This document shows positions 8,584 through 17,317 of a DNA stretch of 64,000 bases, piece after piece. Each line of letters begins with the position of its first letter. Positions within the stretch are counted from its first letter, which is position 1. Source of the stretch: Romboutsia sp. CE17. Its GTDB lineage: Bacteria; Bacillota; Clostridia; Peptostreptococcales; Peptostreptococcaceae. Both the position numbers and the translations under genes were made by a program. The DNA lies in contig NZ_CP051144.1 of assembly GCF_012317385.1 (NCBI RefSeq), forward strand, positions 1,674,001-1,738,000, written 5' to 3'. The notes below the pieces were generated by a model. It saw only the letters and a list, made by a program, of their open reading frames with translations. It did no database searches and was not told where the DNA came from.

Positions 8584-9222
8584 TTAATCTATAAATGTTA
8601 CAACATCTTCTAATGGCTTACGAGGTGGTTGTGCTGGCGTATTTTCTTCTGCTACACCCAAAGCTATCATAGACATTAACTCATATTCTGGCTTTTCAAA
8701 CCCTATAAAATCTTCTATTTCACGCTTTGCATGAGTTGGACCTGTCATATAACAAGTTCCATATCCCATTGCTGTTGCTGCTAATAAAAAGTTTTCTACT
8801 GCTGCACCTATTCCTTGTGCCGCTGATTGAGGAGACTTTAATACATCTAATATTTCTTGAGGTGCATTATTATCTTTTAATATTTTTTCTTCTATCATTT
8901 TATATTCAGATGAATATACTATAACTAAAACTGGTGCATTTCTAAAACATGTATAGTAGTTTATTACGCTCATATGTCTTTTGAAGTCTTTTTCATTTTT
9001 TGCAAGCTTACCTATTCTTTCATGACTTTCTTTTACTATATCAGCTAATTTATTTATCATTTCTTTATTTTGAAGAACAACAAAGTTCCAATTTTGTTGA
9101 TGCTTTGGTGATGGAGCATGTGTTGCCGCTTTTAATAATTCTAATATATCTTCCTTTGGTATTGGTGTATCCTTGAACTGTCTTATACTTTTGCGGTTGT
9201 ATATAAAATCTAAATTTGCCAT
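8584..9222 (-). CDS. nitroreductase family protein
   Basis: 212 residues, the usual size for FMN-dependent nitroreductases, which reduce nitro groups, quinones or flavins with NAD(P)H as cytoplasmic dimers. Diagnostic features are the N-terminal RKSIRQFKDTPIPKEDI, the APSPKHQQNWNFVV phosphate/FMN segment (about residues 36-49), and the C-terminal AAVENFLLAATAMGYGTCYMTGP and ALGVAEENTPAQPPRKPLEDV. ATG with AAAGGAGAT upstream. Physiological substrate unknown. Confidence 0.88.
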   Translation of the reverse strand: MANLDFIYNRKSIRQFKDTPIPKEDILELLKAATHAPSPKHQQNWNFVVLQNKEMINKLADIVKESHERIGKLAKNEKDFKRHMSVINYYTCFRNAPVLVIVYSSEYKMIEEKILKDNNAPQEILDVLKSPQSAAQGIGAAVENFLLAATAMGYGTCYMTGPTHAKREIEDFIGFEKPEYELMSMIALGVAEENTPAQPPRKPLEDVVTFID

Positions 9223-9269
9223 TTTACAATATCTCCTTTATGTATTTTTATGTCGGCAGTTTAATTATA

Positions 9270-9305
9270 TAGATAAAATAGTTTGGTGTCAAACTATTTT
9301 ATCTA
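9270..9305. terminator. long perfect hairpin overlapping the vanW-type stop codon
   Basis: A 16-bp perfect inverted repeat (TAGATAAAATAGTTTG ... CAAACTATTTTATCTA) with a 4-base loop. It contains the stop codon of the VanW gene. There is no long T run after it, so it may act as an RNA-stabilising 3' end as well as a terminator. Confidence 0.6.
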
Positions 9306-10789
9306 TATACACTTGTATCTATATATTTTTCATACACTCTATTTTTATTAGAATCATAACCGTATAAATAAGTATCTGCTACTTTTCCTCTAACATAACT
9401 TACAGCTTCGTATCTTATTCCCTTTGTTGCATTTTTGTTAGACCAAAACTCTATATAAATTGTTCCACCTGATGTATATGTGTTTATCACTAAAGGATAC
9501 TCATATGTGTTTTTAAATTTATAGTCAATACTTCCTGAGGCTAAAGTAGCATCTAATCCTCTTGGTAAATAACTTACTGGCTTAGAATGATTTCTTCTTT
9601 CTGTTGGAAGTATTCCTGCCTTTAATTCAGCATTATAAATTGTACTAGAAACTTGGCATACGCCTCCACCTATACCTTGAACTAGCTCACCATTTGATAT
9701 AACTGGTGCATACGTATATCCATTTTCTTGAGTTACAGGACCTACTGCATTTTCATAAGAAAACTCTTCTCCAGGCATTAATAATAAATCATCTACTTTA
9801 CTTGTAGCCACTTCTACATTCTTACCTCTTCCTCCACCAGTTCCATATTGAGTTGTTGCAACAGATATTTTAGTGTCAACTTTTTTTAAGTCTTCTATGT
9901 TTATCTTAGGCTCTTCTTCAATATAATTTGCCGAAATTTTAACCTCTTCATCATTTCCATCATAATTTTCTATTATAAATTTTATTTCTTCCTTTAATTT
10001 TTCTCGATCTACAACCATAGAATTTTTGCCTTCTTTTACATCTATATTCGTACCATTTATGGATATTGATGGTTCTATTGGCTCTTCACTATTTTCTTCA
10101 TATACTTTATTAACCAAGTCTTCTAATGATTTTTCATTTACTTTTATATCAAACTTATAATTTCTATTTATTCCTATTGTTATTATTCCAAACTGCTTTA
10201 ATGTATTTCCTTCTTTTCCATATGACATAACTTCTGTTTTTAATTCATCATCATTATAATCCTCAATTAAATCATTATAATCTATGCTGTAATTCTTATC
10301 TTTAGCTTGAATATTTATTTTATTTTTACCTAGATTATTTTTAATTTCATTAATTTTTTTATTTAAGCTCTCATTATCTAGCTTTGATATATTATTTTCA
10401 TATAATATTGCTCCTGGATAAACTATTTTATGATATTTTTTTGCTACATTATTAGCAACAAATCCTATTATTAAAATTGCTCCAATACATGTACCTACTA
10501 TTATCATATGCTTTTTAGTAAATTTCTTAGTTTTTTCTTGTATGTCCTCATTCTCACTTACTTTTTCTATATTAATTATTTCACTATCTTTAATTTCATA
10601 TTTACTTTTATCATCATCTTCAGTGATTTTATTATTTTCATCTATATCATTTATTTCAGAAGCTTTTTGTGATATTGCTTTATCTGATTCTTCTATTTCG
10701 ATTATATTTTCTTCTTTTGAATCCTTAATATCTTTATATGTATTTTCATTTGCTCTACTTTTATTTACTCCATCTTTTTCTTTATCCAC
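9299..10789 (-). CDS. VanW family protein, membrane-anchored
   Basis: 496 residues: an acidic, low-complexity cytoplasmic N-terminus (1-90), one transmembrane helix (about 94-113), an extracellular peptidoglycan-binding-like domain (PG_binding_4, about 120-300) and a VanW domain (about 305-440) with GEEFSYENAVGP and GIGGGVCQVSSTIYNA. VanW proteins are found in vancomycin-resistance clusters and in many Clostridia, but their activity is unknown. Cell-wall attachment or modification is inferred. GTG start with GGGGAGGAATTGTA upstream. Single-gene unit. Confidence 0.82.
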   Translation of the reverse strand: MDKEKDGVNKSRANENTYKDIKDSKEENIIEIEESDKAISQKASEINDIDENNKITEDDDKSKYEIKDSEIINIEKVSENEDIQEKTKKFTKKHMIIVGTCIGAILIIGFVANNVAKKYHKIVYPGAILYENNISKLDNESLNKKINEIKNNLGKNKINIQAKDKNYSIDYNDLIEDYNDDELKTEVMSYGKEGNTLKQFGIITIGINRNYKFDIKVNEKSLEDLVNKVYEENSEEPIEPSISINGTNIDVKEGKNSMVVDREKLKEEIKFIIENYDGNDEEVKISANYIEEEPKINIEDLKKVDTKISVATTQYGTGGGRGKNVEVATSKVDDLLLMPGEEFSYENAVGPVTQENGYTYAPVISNGELVQGIGGGVCQVSSTIYNAELKAGILPTERRNHSKPVSYLPRGLDATLASGSIDYKFKNTYEYPLVINTYTSGGTIYIEFWSNKNATKGIRYEAVSYVRGKVADTYLYGYDSNKNRVYEKYIDTSVYR

Positions 10790-10945
10790 TACAATTCCTC
10801 CCCAATACTTTTGTATAATTCTTTAAAGTATATGATTGAAAATTAAATAGTATTTTCAAGTTTATAGATTTGTATATATAATTTTTTTATGGTAATATAT
10901 CAATAATATAATTACAATTAATAACTATTAGAAAAGGTGATACTG

Positions 10946-11887
10946 TTGACAAAATTCAAATATGCATTTGATAATAAGAGATATCATACATGGAATTACT
11001 ACCTTAGAAATACATTTGGTGAAAAAATCTTTAAGGTTTCTATAAATGCAGGGTTTACTTGCCCAAACATAGATGGAAAAATAACTTATGGTGGGTGCAC
11101 TTACTGTAGTAAGGAGGGCTCTGGAGATTTTGCTGGAAATCCTAAGGATGATTTAATAAAGCAATTCTATGATATTAGAGAAATGATGCTAAAAAAATGG
11201 CCAAAAGCTAAGTATATAGGCTATTTTCAAGCTTATACTAATACTTATGCTCCATTAGAAGTATTAAAAGAAAAATATGAAACTATATTAGGACTTGAAG
11301 ATGTTATAGGTCTATCAATATCAACAAGACCTGACTGCCTTCCTGATGATGTAGTCGAATATTTAGGCGAACTTAATAAGAGAACTAACTTATGGGTTGA
11401 ACTTGGACTTCAAACTATTCATGATTCAACATCTAAATTAATTAATAGAGGTCATGATTATCAAACTTTCCTTGATGGAGTTGAGAAATTAAAATCTAAA
11501 AATATTAAGGTTATTGTGCATATAATCAACGGTCTTCCTGGAGAAGATTATAATATGATGATGGAAACAGCTAAGGCTGTAGGTAACCTTGGTGTTGATG
11601 GAATTAAGATACACTTACTACATGTTATAAAAAATACTCCAATGGAAAAAATGCTTGAAAATGGTATGTTAAAACTAATGACTCAAGAAGAATATATAAA
11701 CTTAGTTTGTGATCAGCTTGAAGCTTTACCTGAAGAAATGATAGTTCATAGGCTTACTGGAGATGGAAAAAGAGAAGATCTTGTAGGTCCTTTATGGAGT
11801 TTAAAGAAATGGGAAGTTCTTAATCAAATCGATGCTACACTTAAAGAGCGTGGTACTTTCCAAGGTTCTAAGTATGTTGCTAAGTAA
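10946..11887 (+). CDS. radical SAM protein, TIGR01212/YhcC family
   Basis: 313 residues. The [4Fe-4S]-binding cysteines are in CPNIDGKITYGGCTYC, the long-spaced motif of the YhcC (TIGR01212) family rather than plain CxxxCxxC. SISTRPDCLPDDV, ELGLQTIHDSTSKLINRGHD and HIINGLPGEDYNMMM are further family signatures. The reaction is unknown. The TTG at 10946 is favoured as start because AAAGGTGAT sits five bases before it, over the GTG at 10937. Confidence 0.85.
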   Translation: MTKFKYAFDNKRYHTWNYYLRNTFGEKIFKVSINAGFTCPNIDGKITYGGCTYCSKEGSGDFAGNPKDDLIKQFYDIREMMLKKWPKAKYIGYFQAYTNTYAPLEVLKEKYETILGLEDVIGLSISTRPDCLPDDVVEYLGELNKRTNLWVELGLQTIHDSTSKLINRGHDYQTFLDGVEKLKSKNIKVIVHIINGLPGEDYNMMMETAKAVGNLGVDGIKIHLLHVIKNTPMEKMLENGMLKLMTQEEYINLVCDQLEALPEEMIVHRLTGDGKREDLVGPLWSLKKWEVLNQIDATLKERGTFQGSKYVAK

Positions 11888-11937
11888 ATTAATAAATATT
11901 AGATAATATCTATTAATTTATATAATTAATTTTTAAT

Positions 11938-11973
11938 AAAAAAATACTGGAAATTAGTTCCCAGTATTTTTTA
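11938..11973. terminator. bidirectional hairpin terminator
   Basis: AAAATACTGG pairs with CCAGTATTTT around ten bases, with A and T runs on each side, between two convergent genes. Confidence 0.75.
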
Positions 11974-12810
11974 TTATATAGATTCATTATATATAGTGTT
12001 ATCTGGTGGATTTGTTACAGATATATCATCCCCTTGATTTAATAAGTCAATAGCTTTAATATCTTCATCAGTAATTTCAAAGTCAAATATATCAAAATTT
12101 TCTTTCATTCTATACTCATTTGATGATTTAGGTATAGGAATAATTCCTTTTTGCATATGCCATCTTAGCACTATTTGTGTAATTGATTTTTTATATTTTT
12201 CTGATAAACTAATTATTAAATCATTAGAAAAAACTCTACCTCTACTTATCGGGCTCCATGCAATAACTTGAATATCATTTTCCTTGCAATAATTACATAT
12301 TTTATTTTTAATACTGAAAGGATGAATTTCTACTTGATTTACCATCGGCATTATTTCTGCGCTCTTCTTTAAATCCTCTAAGTGCTCAACTTTAAAATTA
12401 CATACTCCTATAGCTTTTACTTTCCCTAATTTATATAAATCTTCAAATGCTCTCCATGTTTCTGAATTTAGTTTATTCGGCCAATGAATTAAATATAAAT
12501 CAATATAGTCTACTTGTAAATTATTTAATGATTTATTAAATGCTTCAATAGTTTTTTCATATCCATGGTCATCATTCCAAAGTTTAGTTACTAAAAATAT
12601 TTCTTTTCTATCTATTTTACTTTCTTTGATGCCTTTACCTATACCTACTTCATTTCCATAAAATGATGCTGTATCTATCATTCTATATCCTATATTTAAA
12701 GCATTTTTAATTATTTGAGATGTCTCTTCATCATTGCCCGATTTATACGTTCCAAATCCTACTGAAGGCATTTTTATCCTATTACTTAATAATATAAAAT
12801 TTTGATTCAT
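11974..12810 (-). CDS. aldo/keto reductase
   Basis: 278-residue (alpha/beta)8 NADPH-dependent carbonyl reductase. The catalytic tetrad is visible: Asp and Tyr in DTASFYGNE (about residues 46-54), Lys in LVTKLWN (about 76) and His in LYLIHWP (about 109). IPIPKSSNEYRMKENFDIFDF near residue 235 is the cofactor-binding signature. Belongs to the 2,5-diketo-gluconate/prostaglandin F synthase-like group; the substrate cannot be told. ATG preceded by AAAAGGGAGA. Confidence 0.9.
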   Translation of the reverse strand: MNQNFILLSNRIKMPSVGFGTYKSGNDEETSQIIKNALNIGYRMIDTASFYGNEVGIGKGIKESKIDRKEIFLVTKLWNDDHGYEKTIEAFNKSLNNLQVDYIDLYLIHWPNKLNSETWRAFEDLYKLGKVKAIGVCNFKVEHLEDLKKSAEIMPMVNQVEIHPFSIKNKICNYCKENDIQVIAWSPISRGRVFSNDLIISLSEKYKKSITQIVLRWHMQKGIIPIPKSSNEYRMKENFDIFDFEITDEDIKAIDLLNQGDDISVTNPPDNTIYNESI

Positions 12811-13091
12811 AATATATGTTCTCCCTTTTTATTTTGTCCTCTATATAATTTTATCATAATATTTAAATTATTTTTATATATTATAAAATTTAAGTAATTT
12901 ATCTCATAAATAATTCAAGTTTGTCTGTGTATAATACTATATATTTTTGGAATTTCTTACATATTGCATACACTATGACTTATTGTTATTATTAACTTAG
13001 TATAAAATTTCTTCATATTTTAAATAATTTATTAATTAAAGTAAACCATATAATATGTAATAAACTTTAATTAATTTTAAGAGGTGGAATT

Positions 13092-13679
13092 ATGTTCGTA
13101 AATACTCACCTATTAATAGGTAAGTCTTTGATAGAAAATATAAATGATAATAGGTCTTTTTTTCTTAGTGATAAAAACTTTATATATGGAAATATTAAAC
13201 CTGATGTATCATCTAAGTATGTTCTTCAAAAACATTATTTAGAAGAGTCTCTTGACATGATTTTTAAAAAGGTAGAACACCTATGTAGCTTAAATTTAGA
13301 TTGTATAAGCAAATACTTCTCAATAAGTAAATTTAGTCAAGAGCTAGGGGTAATTTGTCATTTCTTATGTGATTTTTTCTGTGTTCCACATAGCAGACGC
13401 TGGGAAATGTCTCATAGTATGAGTAAACATATAGCTTATGAAAAAGAATTAGCTCTAGTAGCTAAAGAAACTGATTTAACAAAGTTTAAAGGAGATACTT
13501 TAGGATCTCAAAACTTCCGTGAGTTCTTTCATACTTTGTATTCAGAATACGTAAATAAAACTGAATATGAAAATGATTTGCTTTTTTCTAATTATGTATG
13601 TAATAGTGTAGTAAATTATATATTAGATTGTATTTTAACAAATACAGCAAAATCATATACTTTTATAAATTGCGGATAA
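13092..13679 (+). CDS. zinc-dependent phospholipase C-like protein (short)
   Basis: 195 residues, His/Asp-rich and helical. NTHLLIGKSL at the N-terminus, YGNIKPDVSSKY (about 38-49) and GVICHFLCDFFCVPHSRRWE (about 91-110) resemble the metal-ligand positions of the Zn_dep_PLPC family (PF00882). No signal peptide. It is about 130 residues shorter than the relative at 449-1435, so they are divergent members rather than a recent duplication. Start ATG with AAGAGGTGGAATT upstream. Confidence 0.7.
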   Translation: MFVNTHLLIGKSLIENINDNRSFFLSDKNFIYGNIKPDVSSKYVLQKHYLEESLDMIFKKVEHLCSLNLDCISKYFSISKFSQELGVICHFLCDFFCVPHSRRWEMSHSMSKHIAYEKELALVAKETDLTKFKGDTLGSQNFREFFHTLYSEYVNKTEYENDLLFSNYVCNSVVNYILDCILTNTAKSYTFINCG

Positions 13680-13851
13680 TAGTTTATATAAGATTTTTAT
13701 TAATATTGAATCTCTATAACAATTTTATGATAAATTAGTAATGAAGATTACTAGACCTATTAGATATATAATAATATAAATTTCTTTAGTTTCTAATTAA
13801 TCAACATGTCTTTGATTAGATCAATCATTTGACAAAAGCATACTTGAAAAT

Positions 13852-13889
13852 AAAAAAGAAATACTATATTTTTTAGTATTTCTTTTTTA
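13852..13889. terminator. bidirectional hairpin terminator
   Basis: AAAAAAGAAATACTA pairs with TAGTATTTCTTTTTT around 7 bases, between the convergent phospholipase C-like gene and the HAD pseudogene. Confidence 0.8.
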
Positions 13890-13891
13890 TG

Positions 13892-14680
13892 TTATATATT
13901 CTCAATATTATTTATTTTCTCAATTTCTTTGATTGCATCTTTTACACTTTTTGCTGTATAGTTAGCACATTTTTTAACTTCATCTTTTGAGGTGTCCATT
14001 GCAAAACTATATTTAAATCCATCTAACATACATATATCATTAGGAGAATCACCTATTGTTGCAATTTCATCTAGGTCTGTATTTAGTAAGCCACATACAT
14101 GCTTTATTGCACTTCTCTTAGATATATGCTTAGGTGATATACTTAAAACTCGTGGTCCTGATAAATAAACGTCTAAAATATCATAAAACTCACTTTTATA
14201 ATAAAGTTCCATCCTTCTAAGTTCCTCAGTATTTTTTGATATTATACCTATATTTCCAACTAAGTTGTCAAAACATTCTTTTCCAAAGAAATTAGAATCA
14301 ATTATGCAATCCCTATCATATCTATCTAGTATATCTTCTCCTCCAGATATAACTATATCTCCATTATATATAACATATATATATGAATCATCTGATTCAA
14401 ATCTACTTATTACTTTTTTTACTAATTTATCATCTATTACTTCTTTTAAGATTATATTTTTATCTTTATCATAAACAAATGCTCCATTTTGACATATATA
14501 ATATCCATTTAAATTTACTTTTTCTTTTATCATTTGGAATGCCTGCTTAAAAGCTCTTCCTGTTGCGATATGAAATCTTACACCTTTTTCTTCTATTTAT
14601 TTTATAGCGTCTATATCTTCCTTACTTATTCCTTTTTGATAAAGAGTTCCATCTAAATCACAAAATATATGCTTTATCAT
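13892..14680 (-). pseudogene. Cof-type HAD hydrolase gene interrupted by an in-frame stop
   Basis: The complete gene would be 262 codons, starting at ATG 14680 behind CCTTGGAGGG. It reads MIKHIFCDLDGTLYQKG with the catalytic DxDGT motif (Asp8, Asp10), but codon 28 is TAA (14599-14597), within DAIK*IEEKGVRFHIATGR. The rest stays open, including FHIATGRAF (motif II) and ATIGDSPNDICML (motif IV). Product family: Cof/COG0561 phosphatases for sugar phosphates or flavin phosphates. Internal restart at the ATG at 14533 would give a 213-residue protein without the nucleophile Asp, so it is probably inactive. A sequencing error is possible. Confidence 0.8.
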
Positions 14681-14698
14681 GTTTCCCTCCAAGGTATT

Positions 14699-15934
14699 TT
14701 AAAGATTTATAAGCTCCAATCTTAAATCATTTAATATAGTCTTTGTTGCTCTAAGTCTTACTTGCTGCCTACTTCCATTAAATATATATCTCTTTACTAT
14801 TGTCTTACCATTTATATAAATTCCAAAGTAAACTAAACCTACAGGTTTTTCTTTAGTTCCGCCTTCTGGACCTGCTATTCCTGTAGTTGAAATTCCTATA
14901 TTAGTATTATACCTTCTTGCAATACCTTCAGCCATTTCTCTTGCAGTTTCTTCACTAACTGCACCAAACTTATCTAAGGTTTCTTTTTTAACACCTAAGG
15001 ATTTCATCTTTGCTTCATTAGAGTAAGTTATACACCCCTCCATAAATACTGATGATATTCCTGGATAATTTATAAGGTTTGACGAAACCATACCACCTGT
15101 ACAAGATTCTGCTACGCTTATAGTTAAATTCTTATTAACTAACATCTCAGCCACTGTATCTTCAAGGGTAGATTCTCCTTGAGAATAAATATACTGACCT
15201 ACTCTATCTTCTATTTTATCTATTACAGGATTTATTAAATCCATAGCAACTTCTTCACTAATAGCTTTTGCAGTAATTCTTAAAGTTACCTCTGTATCCT
15301 TAGCGTAAGGTGCTATAGTTGGATTACTTTGTTCATTAATTATGTCTATTATAGCATTCTCTAAAGAAGATTCTCCTATACCATAAAACCTAAGTGTCTT
15401 AGATACTAAAATATCATCTGTAAGATATTGTAAATAAGGCTTTACATGTTCTTCAAACATAGGTTTCATCTCTCTTGGCGGTCCAGGTAGTACTATTATA
15501 GTTTTGTTATCTTTTTTCAAAATTGCACCAGGAGCAGTTCCATTATTATTTTTAAGCACTATAGCTTCTTTTGGAAAATAAGCCTGTTTTTTATTATTTT
15601 CAGTTGGCACTTTCCCCAACTTATTAAAATATGCTTCAATTTCATACCAAGACTCTTCATGAAATACCAATTCTTGATTAAATAATTTCGCTGCAGTTTC
15701 CTTTGTAAGATCATCTTTAGTAGGACCAAGTCCTCCAGTAGTTATTACCATATCACTTCTATGTAAACTTTCCTCTAAAGATTCTAATAGTCTATCTTCA
15801 TTGTCACCCACAGTACCTTGATAGTACACTTCTACACCTAAATTTGCTAACTCCTTAGCTAAAAATTGTGAGTTTGTATTTACAATATCACCTAAAAGAA
15901 TTTCAGTTCCAACAGTTATAATCTCAGCTCTCAT
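14699..15934 (-). CDS. cinA: CinA, competence/damage-inducible protein A (NMN amidohydrolase type)
   Basis: 411 residues, the normal full length. The N-terminal MoCF/COG1058 domain (about 1-170) has EIITVGTEILLGDIVNTNSQFLA and TTGGLGPTKDD; the C-terminal CinA domain (about 255-411) has VAESCTGGMVSSNLINYPG and STTGIAGPEGGTKEKPVGLVY. In other bacteria the C-terminal domain deamidates nicotinamide mononucleotide and the N-terminal domain hydrolyses ADP-ribose-type substrates, recycling pyridine nucleotides. Both domains look intact. It lies 18 bases upstream of the HAD gene and is probably co-transcribed with it. Confidence 0.93.
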   Translation of the reverse strand: MRAEIITVGTEILLGDIVNTNSQFLAKELANLGVEVYYQGTVGDNEDRLLESLEESLHRSDMVITTGGLGPTKDDLTKETAAKLFNQELVFHEESWYEIEAYFNKLGKVPTENNKKQAYFPKEAIVLKNNNGTAPGAILKKDNKTIIVLPGPPREMKPMFEEHVKPYLQYLTDDILVSKTLRFYGIGESSLENAIIDIINEQSNPTIAPYAKDTEVTLRITAKAISEEVAMDLINPVIDKIEDRVGQYIYSQGESTLEDTVAEMLVNKNLTISVAESCTGGMVSSNLINYPGISSVFMEGCITYSNEAKMKSLGVKKETLDKFGAVSEETAREMAEGIARRYNTNIGISTTGIAGPEGGTKEKPVGLVYFGIYINGKTIVKRYIFNGSRQQVRLRATKTILNDLRLELINL

Positions 15935-16024
15935 TTTGATTCACCCCTCTAAGTATAATTTGAACTAATTTTAATAATTTAATGTATTTAATATATATTT
16001 TATCCTAAAATCTCTGTATAAAAC

Positions 16025-16064
16025 AAAAGGGCTTATTTCGGATAAACTATCCAAAATAGCCCAT
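16025..16064 (-). terminator. terminator of tRNA-Cys
   Basis: On the minus strand GGGCTATTTTGGATA pairs with TATCCGAAATAAGCCC and is followed by TTTTGTTTT. It lies 7 bases downstream of the tRNA 3' end. Confidence 0.8.
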
Positions 16065-16070
16065 TTTTAT

Positions 16071-16144
16071 TGGAGGCGACACCCAGATTCGAACTGAGGA
16101 TCAAGGAGTTGCAGTCCACTGCCTTACCACTTGGCCATGTCGCC
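16071..16144 (-). tRNA. tRNA-Cys (GCA)
   Basis: 74 nt with encoded CCA. Acceptor GGCGACA/TGTCGCC, D arm with AAGTGGTAAGGC, anticodon loop CTGCAAC (anticodon GCA), T arm CTCAG-TTCGAAT-CTGGG. The anticodon stem GTGGA/TCCTT has a U-U mismatch at the second pair and a G-U at the first, unusually weak for this tRNA; the acceptor and T stems pair fully (with one G-U). Confidence 0.93.
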
Positions 16145-16235
16145 TTATTGATTATAAATAAATTATAGCTATATTAATTAACTTTCGCAACAAATTTTTG
16201 TTATTTTTATCCATAATAATTTAATAATATGGCTA

Positions 16236-16286
16236 TACCACACTAACCCTAAAGTTAATAATGAGTGGTACTTTCAGTATTCACTC
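16236..16286. promoter_or_regulatory. inverted repeats upstream of ddl, candidate operator
   Basis: TACCAC (16236-16241) and GTGGTA (16265-16270) form an inverted repeat, overlapped by GAGTG (16263-16267) and CACTC (16282-16286). They lie 90-140 bases before the ddl start, a plausible place for binding by the neighbouring MocR-type regulator. Assignment is inference. Confidence 0.35.
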
Positions 16287-16375
16287 TTCTCCAATATAAT
16301 TAATATAAATGAACTTAAAAAGATTAAAATAATATAAGTTTTATTATATAAATTTAATATATTAGGAGTGATAAT

Positions 16376-17272
16376 ATGAAAGTTGCAGTAATAATGGGCG
16401 GTATATCATCTGAAAGAGAAGTTTCTTTGAATTCTGGAAACGAAGTTTTTGATAATCTTGATAGAAATAAATATGAAGTCGTTAAAGTAATTATAGATAA
16501 TACAGAAGACGTTTTTACAAAAATTACAAATGATATAGATTTTGCATTTTTAGCACTTCACGGCAAATTTGGAGAGGATGGTCGTATTCAATCTATATTA
16601 GAAGCAAAAAACATTCCTTATTCAGGATGCGGACCTTTATCAAGTGGATTATGTATGGATAAAAATGTTGCTAAAAAAATATTAAAACATTCTGACATAC
16701 CTACTGCTCCTTGGATAGTTACAAATTCAACAGATAAAATAAATTATGATAAAATCGATAGCTTTGGATATCCAGTATTTATTAAACCTAATAGCGGTGG
16801 CTCAAGTGTTGCTACATTCTTTGTGAAATCTAAGGATGAAGTAAAAAATGCAGTGGAAAAAGTACTAGAATTTGATGAATATGCAATGATAGAAAAATAT
16901 ATACCTGGTGGAGAATATACTTCCTTTGTACTAAATGGTAAAGTATTTCCTACAATCTCTATAAAATCTAATTCAGAATTTTTTGATTATAGTTCTAAAT
17001 ATGCAGAAAATGGAGCGATTGAACAAGTTGTATATTTAGAAGATGATCTTCAAAAACAAATAAATAAAATTTCTGAAACATGTTGGCGTATTTTCTATTG
17101 CAAAGCCTATGTAAGAATTGATATGATTATACATGATGGAGTTCCTTATGTTTTAGAACTAAACACTCTTCCTGGGCTTACTAAAACTAGTTTAATACCT
17201 AGAAGTGCCGCCGCTTGTGGACTTAATTTTAGCGATTTACTAGATAAAATCATAGAGTATTCTTTATCTTAA
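16376..17272 (+). CDS. ddl: D-alanine--D-alanine ligase
   Basis: 298 residues, ATP-grasp enzyme that makes the D-Ala-D-Ala dipeptide for peptidoglycan. VAVIMGGISSEREVSLNSG (N-terminal Ddl signature), FLALHGKFGEDGRIQ, PVFIKPNSGGSSVATFFV and LELNTLPGLTKTSLIPRSA (metal and D-Ala binding) are all present. Tyr/Phe position that distinguishes D-Ala from D-lactate ligases cannot be settled by eye. Start ATG with TTAGGAGTGATAAT. The MocR-type gene follows after 45 bases in the same direction. Confidence 0.92.
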   Translation: MKVAVIMGGISSEREVSLNSGNEVFDNLDRNKYEVVKVIIDNTEDVFTKITNDIDFAFLALHGKFGEDGRIQSILEAKNIPYSGCGPLSSGLCMDKNVAKKILKHSDIPTAPWIVTNSTDKINYDKIDSFGYPVFIKPNSGGSSVATFFVKSKDEVKNAVEKVLEFDEYAMIEKYIPGGEYTSFVLNGKVFPTISIKSNSEFFDYSSKYAENGAIEQVVYLEDDLQKQINKISETCWRIFYCKAYVRIDMIIHDGVPYVLELNTLPGLTKTSLIPRSAAACGLNFSDLLDKIIEYSLS

Positions 17273-17317
17273 GGTAAAAATTACTTCATTAAATTTATAA
17301 TAAATCGAGGTGGTATA

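Noticed and set aside
16230-16300. T-box-like GTGGTAC before ddl
   Set aside because: Lacks the full AGGGTGGNACCGCG core, Stem I and terminator; treated as an inverted repeat only.
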